DNA of 64,000 nucleotides from Flavobacterium sp. WC2421 (GCF_040822115.1 NZ_CP162004.1:1302001-1366000); one strand, 5' to 3'; positions 32,593 through 42,465 are shown, counted from the stretch's first letter. The notes: generated by a model from the sequence alone, not told the origin. Made by a program: numbers and translations.

Positions 32593-34761
32593 ATGAAATC
32601 TAAACAATTTTCGATCTTATTTTTATTTTTGTGTTTCACTGTTTTTGGACAACAAAAAATAAATGTTACTGAAATTTATAACGGAACTTTTCGTGCCAAA
32701 GGAATGGACGAATTGCAATCTATGAAAAATTCAAATCAATATACCGTTTTGAATTTGGATCACGCAAACAGAAGCATGCAAATTGATTTGTATGATTTTG
32801 CTAGCTTGAAAAAAACAGCAACTTTAATTGATACTAAAGATCACGCAGATTTGCCAATGATCGACAGTTATACTTTTGATGCTTCGGAAAAAATGATTTT
32901 GTTAGCCTGTAACACGAATCAAATTTTTCGTCATTCTTTTACAGCGGATTATTATTTATATAATACGACTAACAAAGAATTGACTAAGTTGTTTGATTTT
33001 CAAATTCAAGAGCCATCATTCTCTCCTGATGGTAATAAAATAGCTTATGCAAAAGACAACAATCTTTTTGTCTATGAATTGGCAACAAAGAAAACGACTC
33101 AAATTACTACCGATGGTAAGAAAAACGCCATTATAAATGGAATTACGGACTGGGTTTATGAGGAAGAATTTGCTTTTGTAAAAGCATTTGACTGGAGTAA
33201 AGACAGTAAAAAACTAGCTTATATCCGTTTTGATGAAAGTGAAGTTCCTGAATTCTCGATGTCCATCTTTGGAAAAGAGTTGTATCCTACTATTGAAACG
33301 TTTAAATATCCAAAACCAGGTGAAAAAAATTCAGTAGTGTCGTTACATGTATATGATGCTACTTTAAATGCAACTAAAGAAATCAATCTAGGAAAATACA
33401 ATGATTTTTATATTGCTCGCATGCAATGGACAAATGATGCTAATGTATTATCGGCTCAGGTTTTAAATCGTCACCAAGATAATTTAGATTTATTATTTGT
33501 TGATGGAACAACGGGAACGACTAAAGTGGTTTTGAATGAAAAAGACAAAGCATACGTTGATGTTACTGATAATCTAACTTTCTTGAAAGATAATAGCTTT
33601 ATTTGGACTAGTGAAAAAGATGGCTTCAACCATATTTATGTTTATGATAAAAATGGAAAGTTGAAAAACCAAGTGACCAAAGGGAATTGGGAAGTGACTT
33701 CTTATTATGGTTTTGATGAAAAAACAAGTACTATTTTTTATCAGTCTACAGAGAATGGTTCAATCAATAGAGCAGTGTACAGTATTGCTTTAAATGGGAA
33801 AAATAAAAAAGTTTTGTCGAATGAAGTAGGGACAAATGATGCGACATTGAGTCCTAATTTTCAATATTATATCAATACATTCTCTAGTGCAACACAACCT
33901 ACAAGATATACGTTAAACGACGCCAAGTCTGGTAAACAGTTGCAGGTTATAGAAGATAATAAAGCATTGGCTTCAAGATTGGAAAAATATGATTTGCCTA
34001 GCAAAGAGTTTTTTGTTCTTAAAACGGAAAAAGGGAATGAGTTGAATGCTTGGATAATGAAACCAAAAGATTTTGATGCTACAAAGAAGTATCCTGTTTT
34101 TATGATTCAATATTCTGGTCCAGGTTCACAACAGGTTGTAAACGGATGGGGAAGCTCTAATGAATATTGGTTTATGATGTTGACTCAACAAGGATATATT
34201 GTTGCTTGTGTTGACGGAAGAGGTACTGGCTTCAAAGGTGCCGCTTTCAAAAAAGTAACTCAGTTACAGTTAGGTAAATATGAGGTTGAAGATCAAATTG
34301 ATGCCGCTAAAGTAATAGGGAATTACAATTATGTAGATAAATCTAGAATTGGAATATTTGGATGGTCTTATGGTGGATTTATGGCTTCTAACTGTCTTTT
34401 TAAAGGGAATGATACTTTTAAAATGGCAATTGCAGTTGCACCAGTAACAAACTGGAGATTTTATGATAGTATATACACCGAAAGATATTTGCAAACTCCA
34501 CAAGAAAATGCAAGTGGATACGATGATAATTCACCAATTAATTATGTGGATAGACTAAAAGGGAAGTTTCTTTTAATTCACGGAAGCGGAGATGATAATG
34601 TACACGTTCAAAATTCTATGCAAATGATGGAAGCTTTAATTCAAGCGAACAAACAATTTGATTCACAAATTTATCCAGATAAAAACCACGGGATTTACGG
34701 TGGAATGACTAGAATACAGTTATTCAATAAAATGACTAACTTTATCAAAGAAAATCTATAA
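32593..34761 (+). CDS. Dipeptidyl peptidase IV, S9 family
   Basis: The 722-aa exported peptidase removes X-Pro and X-Ala dipeptides from peptide N-termini. It has a signal peptide ending TVFGQQ and an eight-bladed propeller including the double-Glu region WVYEEEFAF that anchors the substrate N-terminus. The alpha/beta-hydrolase domain has GWSYGGF (Ser592), HGSGDDNVH (Asp667) and NHGIYGG (His699). These agree with the DPP IV triad. It is followed after 7 bases by three peptide transporter genes, making a complete peptide scavenging unit. Location is periplasmic or at the cell envelope. Confidence 0.93.
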   Translation: MKSKQFSILFLFLCFTVFGQQKINVTEIYNGTFRAKGMDELQSMKNSNQYTVLNLDHANRSMQIDLYDFASLKKTATLIDTKDHADLPMIDSYTFDASEKMILLACNTNQIFRHSFTADYYLYNTTNKELTKLFDFQIQEPSFSPDGNKIAYAKDNNLFVYELATKKTTQITTDGKKNAIINGITDWVYEEEFAFVKAFDWSKDSKKLAYIRFDESEVPEFSMSIFGKELYPTIETFKYPKPGEKNSVVSLHVYDATLNATKEINLGKYNDFYIARMQWTNDANVLSAQVLNRHQDNLDLLFVDGTTGTTKVVLNEKDKAYVDVTDNLTFLKDNSFIWTSEKDGFNHIYVYDKNGKLKNQVTKGNWEVTSYYGFDEKTSTIFYQSTENGSINRAVYSIALNGKNKKVLSNEVGTNDATLSPNFQYYINTFSSATQPTRYTLNDAKSGKQLQVIEDNKALASRLEKYDLPSKEFFVLKTEKGNELNAWIMKPKDFDATKKYPVFMIQYSGPGSQQVVNGWGSSNEYWFMMLTQQGYIVACVDGRGTGFKGAAFKKVTQLQLGKYEVEDQIDAAKVIGNYNYVDKSRIGIFGWSYGGFMASNCLFKGNDTFKMAIAVAPVTNWRFYDSIYTERYLQTPQENASGYDDNSPINYVDRLKGKFLLIHGSGDDNVHVQNSMQMMEALIQANKQFDSQIYPDKNHGIYGGMTRIQLFNKMTNFIKENL

Positions 34762-34768
34762 TCTGTAA

Positions 34769-36256
34769 ATGAATACGATAAGTCCAACTTTAGAAGAGAT
34801 TCAAAACTTTGAAGGCAAGTACCCAAAACAATTGTGGTATTTGTTTATGGTAGAGATGTGGGAACGGTTTTGTTTTTATGGAATGCGGGGAGTTTTGACC
34901 TTCTTTATGGTCGATCAACTTTTTTTAAAAGATGATGCTGCCAATTTACAATATGGAGCCATTCAGGCTTTTGTGTATGCATTTACTTTTATTGGTGGTA
35001 TTTTTGCCGATAAGATTTTAGGATTTAGAAAGTCTTTGTTCTTTGGAGGTATTATTATGATATTAGGCAATTTGCTTATTGCTTATTCTCCTCAAGAGTT
35101 ATTTTATTATGGGATTGCTTTTTCAATTATTGGGACTGGGTTTTTTAAACCAAATATTTCTTCCATGGTCGGAGAATTATATCATGAGAGTGATCATCGT
35201 AGAGATGCTGGTTATGGAATGTTTTATGCAGGAATAAATATAGGAGGACTTTTAGGAGGTGCTTTGTGTATTTATTTAGGTAAATATTATTCTTGGAGAC
35301 TGTGTTTTTTATCTGCTGCGGTAGTAATGATTCTGGGTCTTTTTACCTTTTTATTTACTAAAAAACATCTTGGTCCCATTGGAAATTCTCCTTTATTCCT
35401 TTTGGATGCATCCAAAAGGAAAATGCAAGAAATTGCTGTATATATTGGTTCGTTAGTATGCATACCCTTCATATTTATAATGGTAAAAAACACGGATTAT
35501 ACAGACTACTTTATGTATACCATTGGTGTTATTGCTCTTTTATACTTTGCTTTTGAAGTTATTAATTTAAAGCAAATTACCCTACAAAAAAAGCTTTTAG
35601 CTGCTTTCCTATTTGTGTTTTTCTATTTTTTGTTTAATGCAATTTTTGAACAAAGTGGCGGTTCTCTTTCTCTTTTTGCAAAAGATAATCTTAATGACAG
35701 CTTGTTATTCTTTAAGATTGACCCAAATGTGGTCAATAATAGTTCGAATTCATTATTTGTAATTATATTTAGCCCTTTAGTAGGGCTGTTGTGGTTGTGG
35801 TTAGCCAAAAAGAAAATAGAACCTAATACGGTAATTAAGTTTGGAATCGGTTTTTTGTTTCTAGGATTGTCATTCTATATCTTTTATTACACTCGCTTTT
35901 TTGCTGATGTAAACGGGATCACATCATTGAACGTATTTACATTTGCTTACTTAATCACAACATTAGGAGAACTATGCTTAGGACCGATAGGAATGTCAAT
36001 AATTACAAAACTTTCTCCTAAACGACTTTTTGGAATGATGATGGGATTGTGGTTTTTGGCTAGTGCTTTTGGGCAGTTTGCAGCGGGTAAATTAGGTGCG
36101 GAAATGTCTAGAGGAAATAATGGAGCAACTTTAGTAACAAAGCTTCAGTCCTATACCGAAGGATATTATGAATTAGCCATATATTCTATTATAGCGGGAG
36201 TCATCTTAATTTTCTCGGCTCCAATTATTAAAAAATTAATGCAAGAAGTTAAATAA
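34769..36256 (+). CDS. POT/PTR2-family proton-dependent oligopeptide transporter (copy 1)
   Basis: This 495-aa inner-membrane carrier has the POT signatures VEMWERFCFYGMRGVL (ExxER motif in the first helix) and AGINIGGLLGG in helix 5, with about 14 hydrophobic segments. It imports di- or tripeptides with protons. It is the most divergent of the three tandem copies; where the others have IGINTGSL or MGVNAGAF it has AGINIGGL. It begins 7 bases after the DPP IV stop, so its likely substrates are the dipeptides DPP IV releases. Confidence 0.9.
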   Translation: MNTISPTLEEIQNFEGKYPKQLWYLFMVEMWERFCFYGMRGVLTFFMVDQLFLKDDAANLQYGAIQAFVYAFTFIGGIFADKILGFRKSLFFGGIIMILGNLLIAYSPQELFYYGIAFSIIGTGFFKPNISSMVGELYHESDHRRDAGYGMFYAGINIGGLLGGALCIYLGKYYSWRLCFLSAAVVMILGLFTFLFTKKHLGPIGNSPLFLLDASKRKMQEIAVYIGSLVCIPFIFIMVKNTDYTDYFMYTIGVIALLYFAFEVINLKQITLQKKLLAAFLFVFFYFLFNAIFEQSGGSLSLFAKDNLNDSLLFFKIDPNVVNNSSNSLFVIIFSPLVGLLWLWLAKKKIEPNTVIKFGIGFLFLGLSFYIFYYTRFFADVNGITSLNVFTFAYLITTLGELCLGPIGMSIITKLSPKRLFGMMMGLWFLASAFGQFAAGKLGAEMSRGNNGATLVTKLQSYTEGYYELAIYSIIAGVILIFSAPIIKKLMQEVK

Positions 36257-36282
36257 AAAAAATAGTAATCTAAAAATAAATT

Positions 36283-37797
36283 ATGTCAAACACCACTACA
36301 GTAGATCATTCTAAATCGACCTTATTCGGACATCCAATTGGGTTGTTTATATTGTTTTTCACCGAAATGTGGGAGCGTTTTTCCTATTATGGAATGAGAG
36401 CTTTGCTGGTTTTGTATATGACAACAGAAACATTGGGAGATGCAAGAGGACCAGGTTTAGGATGGACTAGTCAAGAAGCGTTGGCTTTATACGGTTGGTA
36501 CACAATGTTAGTCTATGTGATGTCTATTCCAGGAGGAATGATTGCTGATAAATTATTGGGACAAAAGAAAGCCGTTTTATTAGGTGCAGTAATCCTTTGT
36601 ATTGGACATGGTGTTTTGGTACTAACAGATACATGGGCTTTTTATACAGGGTTAGGTTTGGTAATCTTAGGAGTTGGGTTGTTAAAACCTAATATATCAA
36701 CTATGGTAGGTGGGTTATATGCTCAAGGAGACATAAGAAGAGATAAAGGATTTAGTATTTTCTATATTGGGATTAATACAGGTTCACTACTAGCAACTAT
36801 GGTAATTGGATTTGTTGTTGCTCAATGGGGATGGCATGCTGGTTTTGGATTAGCAGGAATTGCGATGGTATTGGGATTAGTTGTTTACTTATGGGGTCAA
36901 AAATACTTAACGCATGTGGGAAATCTTGAGGTTCAAGAGACTGCTGTAGTTGACGAAAGTTCATATGGTTTACTTTTTAAAAATTTATTGAAATCAAAAA
37001 CACAATTGTTTATTACAGGAATTCTTACTGTAGTTTCTGTTTTTGGATGGTATAGTTTAGGTTGGGGGTTTGGATTGTTGTTTGTTTTTTTAACAGTAAT
37101 CGCTGCTTTAATGATGATGATTTACAAAGAATTAGATTCGCAAAAAGATAAAGATCGTTTTTTAGTTTTACTTCTTTCCTTTATTATGGTGATTATTTTC
37201 TGGGGTGCTTATGAGCAAGCTGGAGGATTAATGAACTTATATGCTGATTCAAAAACAGATAGAATGCTTTTAGGAATGCAGGTTCCTACGGTTATGTTCC
37301 AAAGTTTAAATGCAGGGTTTATCATTATATTTGCAGCTATTGTAGCATCTTATTGGGCTAAACGTAAATTAAAAGGAAAAGAAGCTTCTTCAATTTTCAA
37401 AATGGCAATTGGTATTGTAATCATGGGATTTGGATTTTTATTCATGGTTTTTGCTACCATGGAATTTGAAAAAGTAGGTTCGTCAAGTATGTTATGGTTG
37501 GTTATGGCTTATTTATTTCATACCATCGGGGAATTATGTATTTCTCCAGTGGCTTTATCATTTATAACCAAACTATCGCCTGTTAAATATGCTTCATTAA
37601 TGATGGGTGTCTATTTTGCAGCGACTGGGCTAGGAAATAAAGTGGCTGGTATCATTGGTGAATCAGCAAGTGAATTAGGAGAATACGCTGTGTTTTTAGG
37701 AATCTTAGTTTTTACTATTATAATTGGTGCGTTGTTTTTAATGTTATTAAAACCATTAAAACGATTAACTCATGGGGCAGAGGATAACGAAAAATAA
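36283..37797 (+). CDS. POT/PTR2-family peptide transporter (copy 2)
   Basis: The 504-aa carrier has FTEMWERFSYYGMRALLVLYM in helix 1, GGLYAQGDIRRDKGFSIFYIGINTGSL in the helix 4-5 region and the late HTIGELCISPVALSFITKLSP. These are classical POT features of DtpT-like transporters. It follows copy 1 by 26 bases. The conserved WERFSYYG form suggests ordinary di/tripeptide transport. It shares clear similarity with copy 3, pointing to duplication. Confidence 0.92.
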   Translation: MSNTTTVDHSKSTLFGHPIGLFILFFTEMWERFSYYGMRALLVLYMTTETLGDARGPGLGWTSQEALALYGWYTMLVYVMSIPGGMIADKLLGQKKAVLLGAVILCIGHGVLVLTDTWAFYTGLGLVILGVGLLKPNISTMVGGLYAQGDIRRDKGFSIFYIGINTGSLLATMVIGFVVAQWGWHAGFGLAGIAMVLGLVVYLWGQKYLTHVGNLEVQETAVVDESSYGLLFKNLLKSKTQLFITGILTVVSVFGWYSLGWGFGLLFVFLTVIAALMMMIYKELDSQKDKDRFLVLLLSFIMVIIFWGAYEQAGGLMNLYADSKTDRMLLGMQVPTVMFQSLNAGFIIIFAAIVASYWAKRKLKGKEASSIFKMAIGIVIMGFGFLFMVFATMEFEKVGSSSMLWLVMAYLFHTIGELCISPVALSFITKLSPVKYASLMMGVYFAATGLGNKVAGIIGESASELGEYAVFLGILVFTIIIGALFLMLLKPLKRLTHGAEDNEK

Positions 37798-37831
37798 TTT
37801 ATAATTTAAACACCTAAATAAAACGAACACC

Positions 37832-39373
37832 ATGAGTCAAAATACTAAAGATGAGTTTTTCGAAAATAATGTTTTAGGACATCCGGCAGGGCTGTTTGTG
37901 TTATTTTTTACTGAAATGTGGGAGCGTTTTTCTTATTATGGAATGCGTGCTTTATTGGTTTTGTTTTTAACTACATCTCTTATTAAAGGAGGATGGGCTT
38001 GGAGTGTTGAAGATGCTTTGGGTTTATACGGTACCTATACAATGTCTGTTTATTTTACGCCTGTTATTGGTGGTTTTTTGGCTGATAAATATTTAGGGTA
38101 TAGATGGGCAGTTATTTTAGGTGCGTTGGCAATGACTTTGGGTCATGCTTCTATGGCAGTCGAGACACCTTTATTTTTATATATTGGTATTGGATGTCTA
38201 ATTATAGGTAATGGTTTATTTAAACCAAATATGACTTCTATAATCTCAAATGCTTATGATGGGCACGAAGAAAAAAAAGATGGTGCTTTCTCTTTATATT
38301 ATATGGGAGTTAATGCTGGTGCTTTTTTAGGAATCATGCTTTGTGGTTATATAGGAGAAAAAATATCTTGGAGTTGGGGATTTGGTTTAGCGGGTATATT
38401 TATGTTTTTCGGAATGTTGCAATTCTATTTTACCCAAAATATTTTTGGCGATATTGGTTTAAAACCAACAGCTGCTTCTAAACAAGAATCAAAAGATAAA
38501 GCAGCGAAAGAGAATACAACACCAAAAGTCATTCGAGACAGAATTATTGCTGTAATCATTTTTTCTATTTTTACTGTTTTCTTTTGGGCAGCATTTGAAC
38601 AAGCTGGAGGGTCAATGACCATTTTTGCTGAAAAATTTACCCAAAGAGAATTATTTGGAAGCAATGCTTCCATTTTTAAAATTGCGGATACCTTATTGAC
38701 GATTATACCGTTATTGATTATAACTTATGTATTGATTAAATTGTTTTCTAAAACGTTTAAGAAATACTCTACGGGAAATCTTATACTTTCTTTAAGTTTT
38801 GTAATCATTTGGGGAATCGTACTTTGGAAAGTAATGAGAGAATATAATTCGCCAGAAACAGAAGTACCAGCCACTTGGTTCGGAATTTTAAACTCCTTAT
38901 TTATTGTTGTTTTTGCCCCTATTTTTTCTAAATGGTGGGAAAGTAAATACAATCTTTCTGGACCGATGAAATTTGGTTTAGGACTTACTTTACTAGGGTT
39001 GGGATTCGGGTTTTTAGCATATGGAAGTATGGGTATTGATACTGATTCTGTTGTTAGGGTAAGTATGTTTTGGTTGATAGCAGCGTATTTGTTTCATACA
39101 TTAGGTGAATTATGTATTTCTCCTGTAGGATTGTCTTATGTTAGTAAGTTGGTTCCTGCAAGTTGGATTGGAATTATGTTTGGAGTTTACTACTTGTTTA
39201 TTGGTATGGGAAATAAATTAGCAGGTTCCATGGGAGGTATGATTGAAACCATTACAGCGCAATATAGCTTAACTACTTTTTTCCTTATTTTTACAATTGT
39301 TCCTGTAGGAGCAGGGTTATTGATGGTGCTATTGTCTCCATTAATGAAAAAATTAATGCACGGAGTAAAGTAG
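37832..39373 (+). CDS. POT/PTR2-family peptide transporter (copy 3)
   Basis: The 513-aa carrier has TEMWERFSYYGMRALLVLFL in helix 1, SLYYMGVNAGAFLG in helix 5 and HTLGELCISPVGLSYVSKLVP near the end. It is a paralogue of the preceding gene and lies 34 bases downstream. A polar insert of about 25 residues (QESKDKAAKENTTPK region, near 210-235) lies between the two halves. It imports di/tripeptides. How its specificity differs from that of its neighbours is not visible. Confidence 0.92.
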   Translation: MSQNTKDEFFENNVLGHPAGLFVLFFTEMWERFSYYGMRALLVLFLTTSLIKGGWAWSVEDALGLYGTYTMSVYFTPVIGGFLADKYLGYRWAVILGALAMTLGHASMAVETPLFLYIGIGCLIIGNGLFKPNMTSIISNAYDGHEEKKDGAFSLYYMGVNAGAFLGIMLCGYIGEKISWSWGFGLAGIFMFFGMLQFYFTQNIFGDIGLKPTAASKQESKDKAAKENTTPKVIRDRIIAVIIFSIFTVFFWAAFEQAGGSMTIFAEKFTQRELFGSNASIFKIADTLLTIIPLLIITYVLIKLFSKTFKKYSTGNLILSLSFVIIWGIVLWKVMREYNSPETEVPATWFGILNSLFIVVFAPIFSKWWESKYNLSGPMKFGLGLTLLGLGFGFLAYGSMGIDTDSVVRVSMFWLIAAYLFHTLGELCISPVGLSYVSKLVPASWIGIMFGVYYLFIGMGNKLAGSMGGMIETITAQYSLTTFFLIFTIVPVGAGLLMVLLSPLMKKLMHGVK

Positions 39374-39400
39374 GCGACATTTTGTGGTATTATTTTTGCT

Positions 39401-39408
39401 TAAATTTG
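39401..39408 (+). promoter_or_regulatory. -7 box before the secreted thioredoxin gene
   Basis: TAAATTTG is an exact match, with TTG 16 bases upstream (39382-39384) and a second exact box TATTTTTG at 39391-39398. The start codon is 18 bases further on, so the gene probably has its own promoter. Confidence 0.5.
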
Positions 39409-39425
39409 TAGAAAATAAATCAGTT

Positions 39426-39887
39426 ATGAAAAATATATATTTAATTGCAGTATTCTTTATAGGAATTGTTGCTACACAAGCACAAGATTTGAAATGGCAT
39501 ACAGATGTTAAAGAAGCTATTGCTATTGGAAATAAAGAACACAAACCTTTACTATTGTTTTTTACGGGTAGTGATTGGTGTGGATGGTGTATCCGTTTGC
39601 AAAAAGAAGTTTTGTTAACTCCTGAATTTGCAAAATGGGCCAAAGAAAACGTTGTTTTAGTTGAATTAGATTATCCAAGAAGAACACCTCAGACTCCTGA
39701 AATAAAGAAACAAAATAATGATTTACAACAAGCTTTTGCTATTCAAGGATTTCCTACTATTCATTTTGCTAACGGTATTGACAAAGATGGTAAAGTGAAC
39801 TTTGAAGGTTTAGGAAGTACTGGATATGTTCCTGGAGGCCCTACTGCTTGGCTTGCAGTAGCAGATGGAATCATTAAAAAAAAATAA
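39426..39887 (+). CDS. Secreted thioredoxin-fold protein
   Basis: The 153-aa protein has a signal peptide (residues 1-18, GIVATQAQ) and a thioredoxin fold with the redox motif WCGWC (about residue 46). FPTIHF holds the cis-Pro. It is likely a periplasmic disulfide reductase or isomerase of the DUF255/thioredoxin_7 type. I chose MKNIYLIAV, 14 codons inside the longest frame, since the signal peptide then begins at once. It follows the transporter genes but has its own promoter-like boxes, and a terminator follows inside the end of the convergent comEC gene. Confidence 0.85.
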   Translation: MKNIYLIAVFFIGIVATQAQDLKWHTDVKEAIAIGNKEHKPLLLFFTGSDWCGWCIRLQKEVLLTPEFAKWAKENVVLVELDYPRRTPQTPEIKKQNNDLQQAFAIQGFPTIHFANGIDKDGKVNFEGLGSTGYVPGGPTAWLAVADGIIKKK

Positions 39888-39889
39888 GT

Positions 39890-41911
39890 TCAATTTAGTT
39901 TAAAAAATCCCTTTTCGGCAGTAGCGTGGAAAGGGATTTTTTGCTTTAAGCAACTTTCTTTCCAGTTATTTTGAATTTTTTTATAGTTTGATCCATCTGC
40001 CACTATAATTTTTGGTTTTAGAATGGCTAACATTCGATCTATATTGATTTTTGGTGATTGAATAAGAATAACTATATCAGGTCTTATGTCTTTTGGGTAC
40101 AATCCTAAACTGTCTAGTATTAGAATTTTATTTCTGTGAAAATAAGCTAGGTTTTTTAGCTTTTCATTGTTTTTTACATCACTAAAGTTACCTACTAAGT
40201 AAGACTTAAGTATAGTGTTGTTTTTGGGTTTTATTTTAGTGTCATTTGTAAATAGTGTTGCCTTTTCTCCATGGCGTTCTACAATTATTGTTTTTCTTTT
40301 TTGGTTAAAAACAATCCATTCGTTTTGATTTTGAACGTCCCATTTTGTTTTTATATATGAAACTTGAAAAGCAATGATTGAAATTAGTACAAGGATTAAT
40401 TTGTTGAAATTTGGTTTTTTGAACCAAATAATACTTGCAATTATTAGAAGGTAAGAACTTAATAAGAAATAAAAATTAAGTGGAATGTCATGAATTACAA
40501 ATTCTTCAAATGAAGCGATGGTGGTGATTATTTTATTTAAATAATAGATACTCCATTCTAATGGTTTTACTAATAATAAAGGAACATAATCAAAAGCAGC
40601 CAATATCATGACCAAAACCCCTACTACCATGATGAAACTCAATAAGGGCATAATTATTAGATTTGTTATAAAAAATAAGCCAGGAAATTGATGAAAGTAA
40701 TAGATGCTCAAAGGCAAGGTTCCAATTTGTGCAGCAAATGAAACGGTAAGTGCTCCCCAAATATATTTATGTAACTTTTGCTTTGGCAACCATAAGGAGG
40801 CTAATAGGGGTTGAAACCAGATAATAAAAAACAACGCGACATAACTCAGTTGAAAACCGACATCAAATAAAAAGGAAGGTTGAAAAAGAAGTATCAGTAA
40901 TATAGAAACTAGTAAAGTATGATAGATATTAACGGATCTTCTTAAATGATATCCAATGGCTACAAAGGAAAACATGGTTACAGATCGTACAATCGATGGG
41001 GACAAACCTGCAATTAGGGCAAAAATCCATAAGCATGTTATGATAATTACTAATTTTAATAAAGCACCTTTTTTTGTATTTGGAATTGGTTTAAGGATAA
41101 AAGTTAGGAATAGCAAAATAAAACCAACATGAAGTCCTGATACCGACAAAATATGGATTGCGCCTGCATATTGGTATTCTTGTATAATTTGGGGTGAGAT
41201 GTCTTGTCTCTGCCCCATTATTAAGGCAATAGCTACACTGAGTTCTTTTTTGTGGAAATTATTTTTTTCTAAATTGTGAATTATGCTATTTCTCAATTTG
41301 GATATGTAGTACCAAATGTCTTTTTTAAAAACAGAGCCAATAGTTATGGCTTCGGTATCAGCATAAAGTTGGGCATAAATCTGTTTTTGCTCTAAATAGT
41401 TACCGTAATCAAACTGATTGGGATTGTCAGGATTTTTGTTTCGAATTAAAACGCCTTTAATTTGAAGGCAAGATCCCGTTTCAAATGTGTGGTTCAAACT
41501 GTCTTTAGGTAGGTTTACTATTATTTTACCCGAGTTTTTTTCGGAGCCTATTTGATTTATTATTGCAATGTAACGGTCGTTAAAATTGGTTTTTTTTAAT
41601 TGCTCTCGGATGATAAGTGTTATCAGTTGTGGCTTTTCAAAAGCAGAAACGTTATGAATATAATTGTTTTTTTGATACGAATCGGTATGGACTGTCTGAG
41701 TAATTGTTCCTAAGCATACTACGAATAAGTAAGTGCATATTCCGAAATAAATCGTTCTTTTATGAGTGAAGTAGCTAACAATAAAAAGGGAAAAGGAAAG
41801 AAAGAGCAATCCAAGAAGATAATTTATATCTGGTTTGGCATAAAATGCAACTAGTATTCCTAGAATAAATCCAAAAGTAATTCGGGCCAAAGGGAATTGC
41901 AGTACTTTCAT
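39890..41911 (-). CDS. comEC: ComEC/Rec2-family DNA-uptake channel protein
   Basis: The 673-aa inner-membrane protein has several N-terminal helices, a soluble OB-like DUF4131 domain (about residues 60-190) and the Competence domain (about 225-490) with HILSVSGLHVGFILLFL and GLSPSIVRSVTMF. ComEC forms the channel for single-stranded DNA in natural transformation. The C-terminal about 150 residues lie where other ComEC proteins have a metallo-beta-lactamase nuclease. Here they contain no HxHxDH motif, so the nuclease is absent or degenerate. The last codons overlap a terminator-like hairpin of the convergent thioredoxin gene. Confidence 0.88.
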   Translation of the reverse strand: MKVLQFPLARITFGFILGILVAFYAKPDINYLLGLLFLSFSLFIVSYFTHKRTIYFGICTYLFVVCLGTITQTVHTDSYQKNNYIHNVSAFEKPQLITLIIREQLKKTNFNDRYIAIINQIGSEKNSGKIIVNLPKDSLNHTFETGSCLQIKGVLIRNKNPDNPNQFDYGNYLEQKQIYAQLYADTEAITIGSVFKKDIWYYISKLRNSIIHNLEKNNFHKKELSVAIALIMGQRQDISPQIIQEYQYAGAIHILSVSGLHVGFILLFLTFILKPIPNTKKGALLKLVIIITCLWIFALIAGLSPSIVRSVTMFSFVAIGYHLRRSVNIYHTLLVSILLILLFQPSFLFDVGFQLSYVALFFIIWFQPLLASLWLPKQKLHKYIWGALTVSFAAQIGTLPLSIYYFHQFPGLFFITNLIIMPLLSFIMVVGVLVMILAAFDYVPLLLVKPLEWSIYYLNKIITTIASFEEFVIHDIPLNFYFLLSSYLLIIASIIWFKKPNFNKLILVLISIIAFQVSYIKTKWDVQNQNEWIVFNQKRKTIIVERHGEKATLFTNDTKIKPKNNTILKSYLVGNFSDVKNNEKLKNLAYFHRNKILILDSLGLYPKDIRPDIVILIQSPKINIDRMLAILKPKIIVADGSNYKKIQNNWKESCLKQKIPFHATAEKGFFKLN
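39902..39942 (+). terminator. Terminator hairpin for the thioredoxin gene, inside the comEC 3' end
   Basis: AAAAAATCCCTTT (39902-39914) and AAAGGGATTTTTT (39930-39942) are perfect arms, with the T-run at the end on the plus strand. The same bases code for the last residues of ComEC. Confidence 0.75.
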
Positions 41912-41955
41912 AGTTCTAAAGTACAGCTTTTTAACAAGAAATAAATTATTTTTTT

Positions 41956-42465
41956 TTATTCTAAAATTCGATTGATCTGAGCAAATGTTTTTTGGTAGTA
42001 AGGTTGTTTTGTTGAAGAGATAATTACTCCTTTGGAAGTAGAGGCATGAACAAATTTCACTTCGTCATCAGTCACTTCTGTAATGATTCCCACATGATTA
42101 ATTTGGGATCTGTTGTTGGTTCTAAAAAATATTAAATCTCCTTTATGTGCTTTGTCAGTGTTTTTTCCTAAATCGGTTCCTGTTTTAGATTGCTCAAAAG
42201 AAGTTCGAGGGAGTGTAATATTATAGTGTTCAAAAGTAGCAAACACTAATCCAGAACAATCAAAACCAGATCTGGTTGTTCCTGCAGTTTTGTATTTCAC
42301 ACCAATATTATCTGTTGCTGATTCTACTATATTGTCAATAAGTTGGTTCGTTTTTCTAGTCGACAAACTGTTGTTGTCTTTGCCTTTCGTTGTTACAATT
42401 TTCGAAGAAGTTTTACATGAAGTAAATAAAACAATCAGGAGAAGAAAGCAGAGTACTTGTTTCAA
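41956..42465 (-). CDS. NlpC/P60 (C40) family cell-wall peptidase, lipoprotein
   Basis: The 169-aa protein has a lipobox LFTSC (Cys about residue 17) and then an NlpC/P60 domain. The catalytic Cys lies in SGFDCSGLVFATF, the His in NHVGIITEV and a third polar residue in FVHASTSKGV. It cleaves gamma-D-glutamyl-diamino acid bonds in peptidoglycan stem peptides, anchored at the periplasmic face of a membrane. It follows lpxB by 22 bases on the same strand and probably shares its transcript. Confidence 0.9.
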   Translation of the reverse strand: MKQVLCFLLLIVLFTSCKTSSKIVTTKGKDNNSLSTRKTNQLIDNIVESATDNIGVKYKTAGTTRSGFDCSGLVFATFEHYNITLPRTSFEQSKTGTDLGKNTDKAHKGDLIFFRTNNRSQINHVGIITEVTDDEVKFVHASTSKGVIISSTKQPYYQKTFAQINRILE

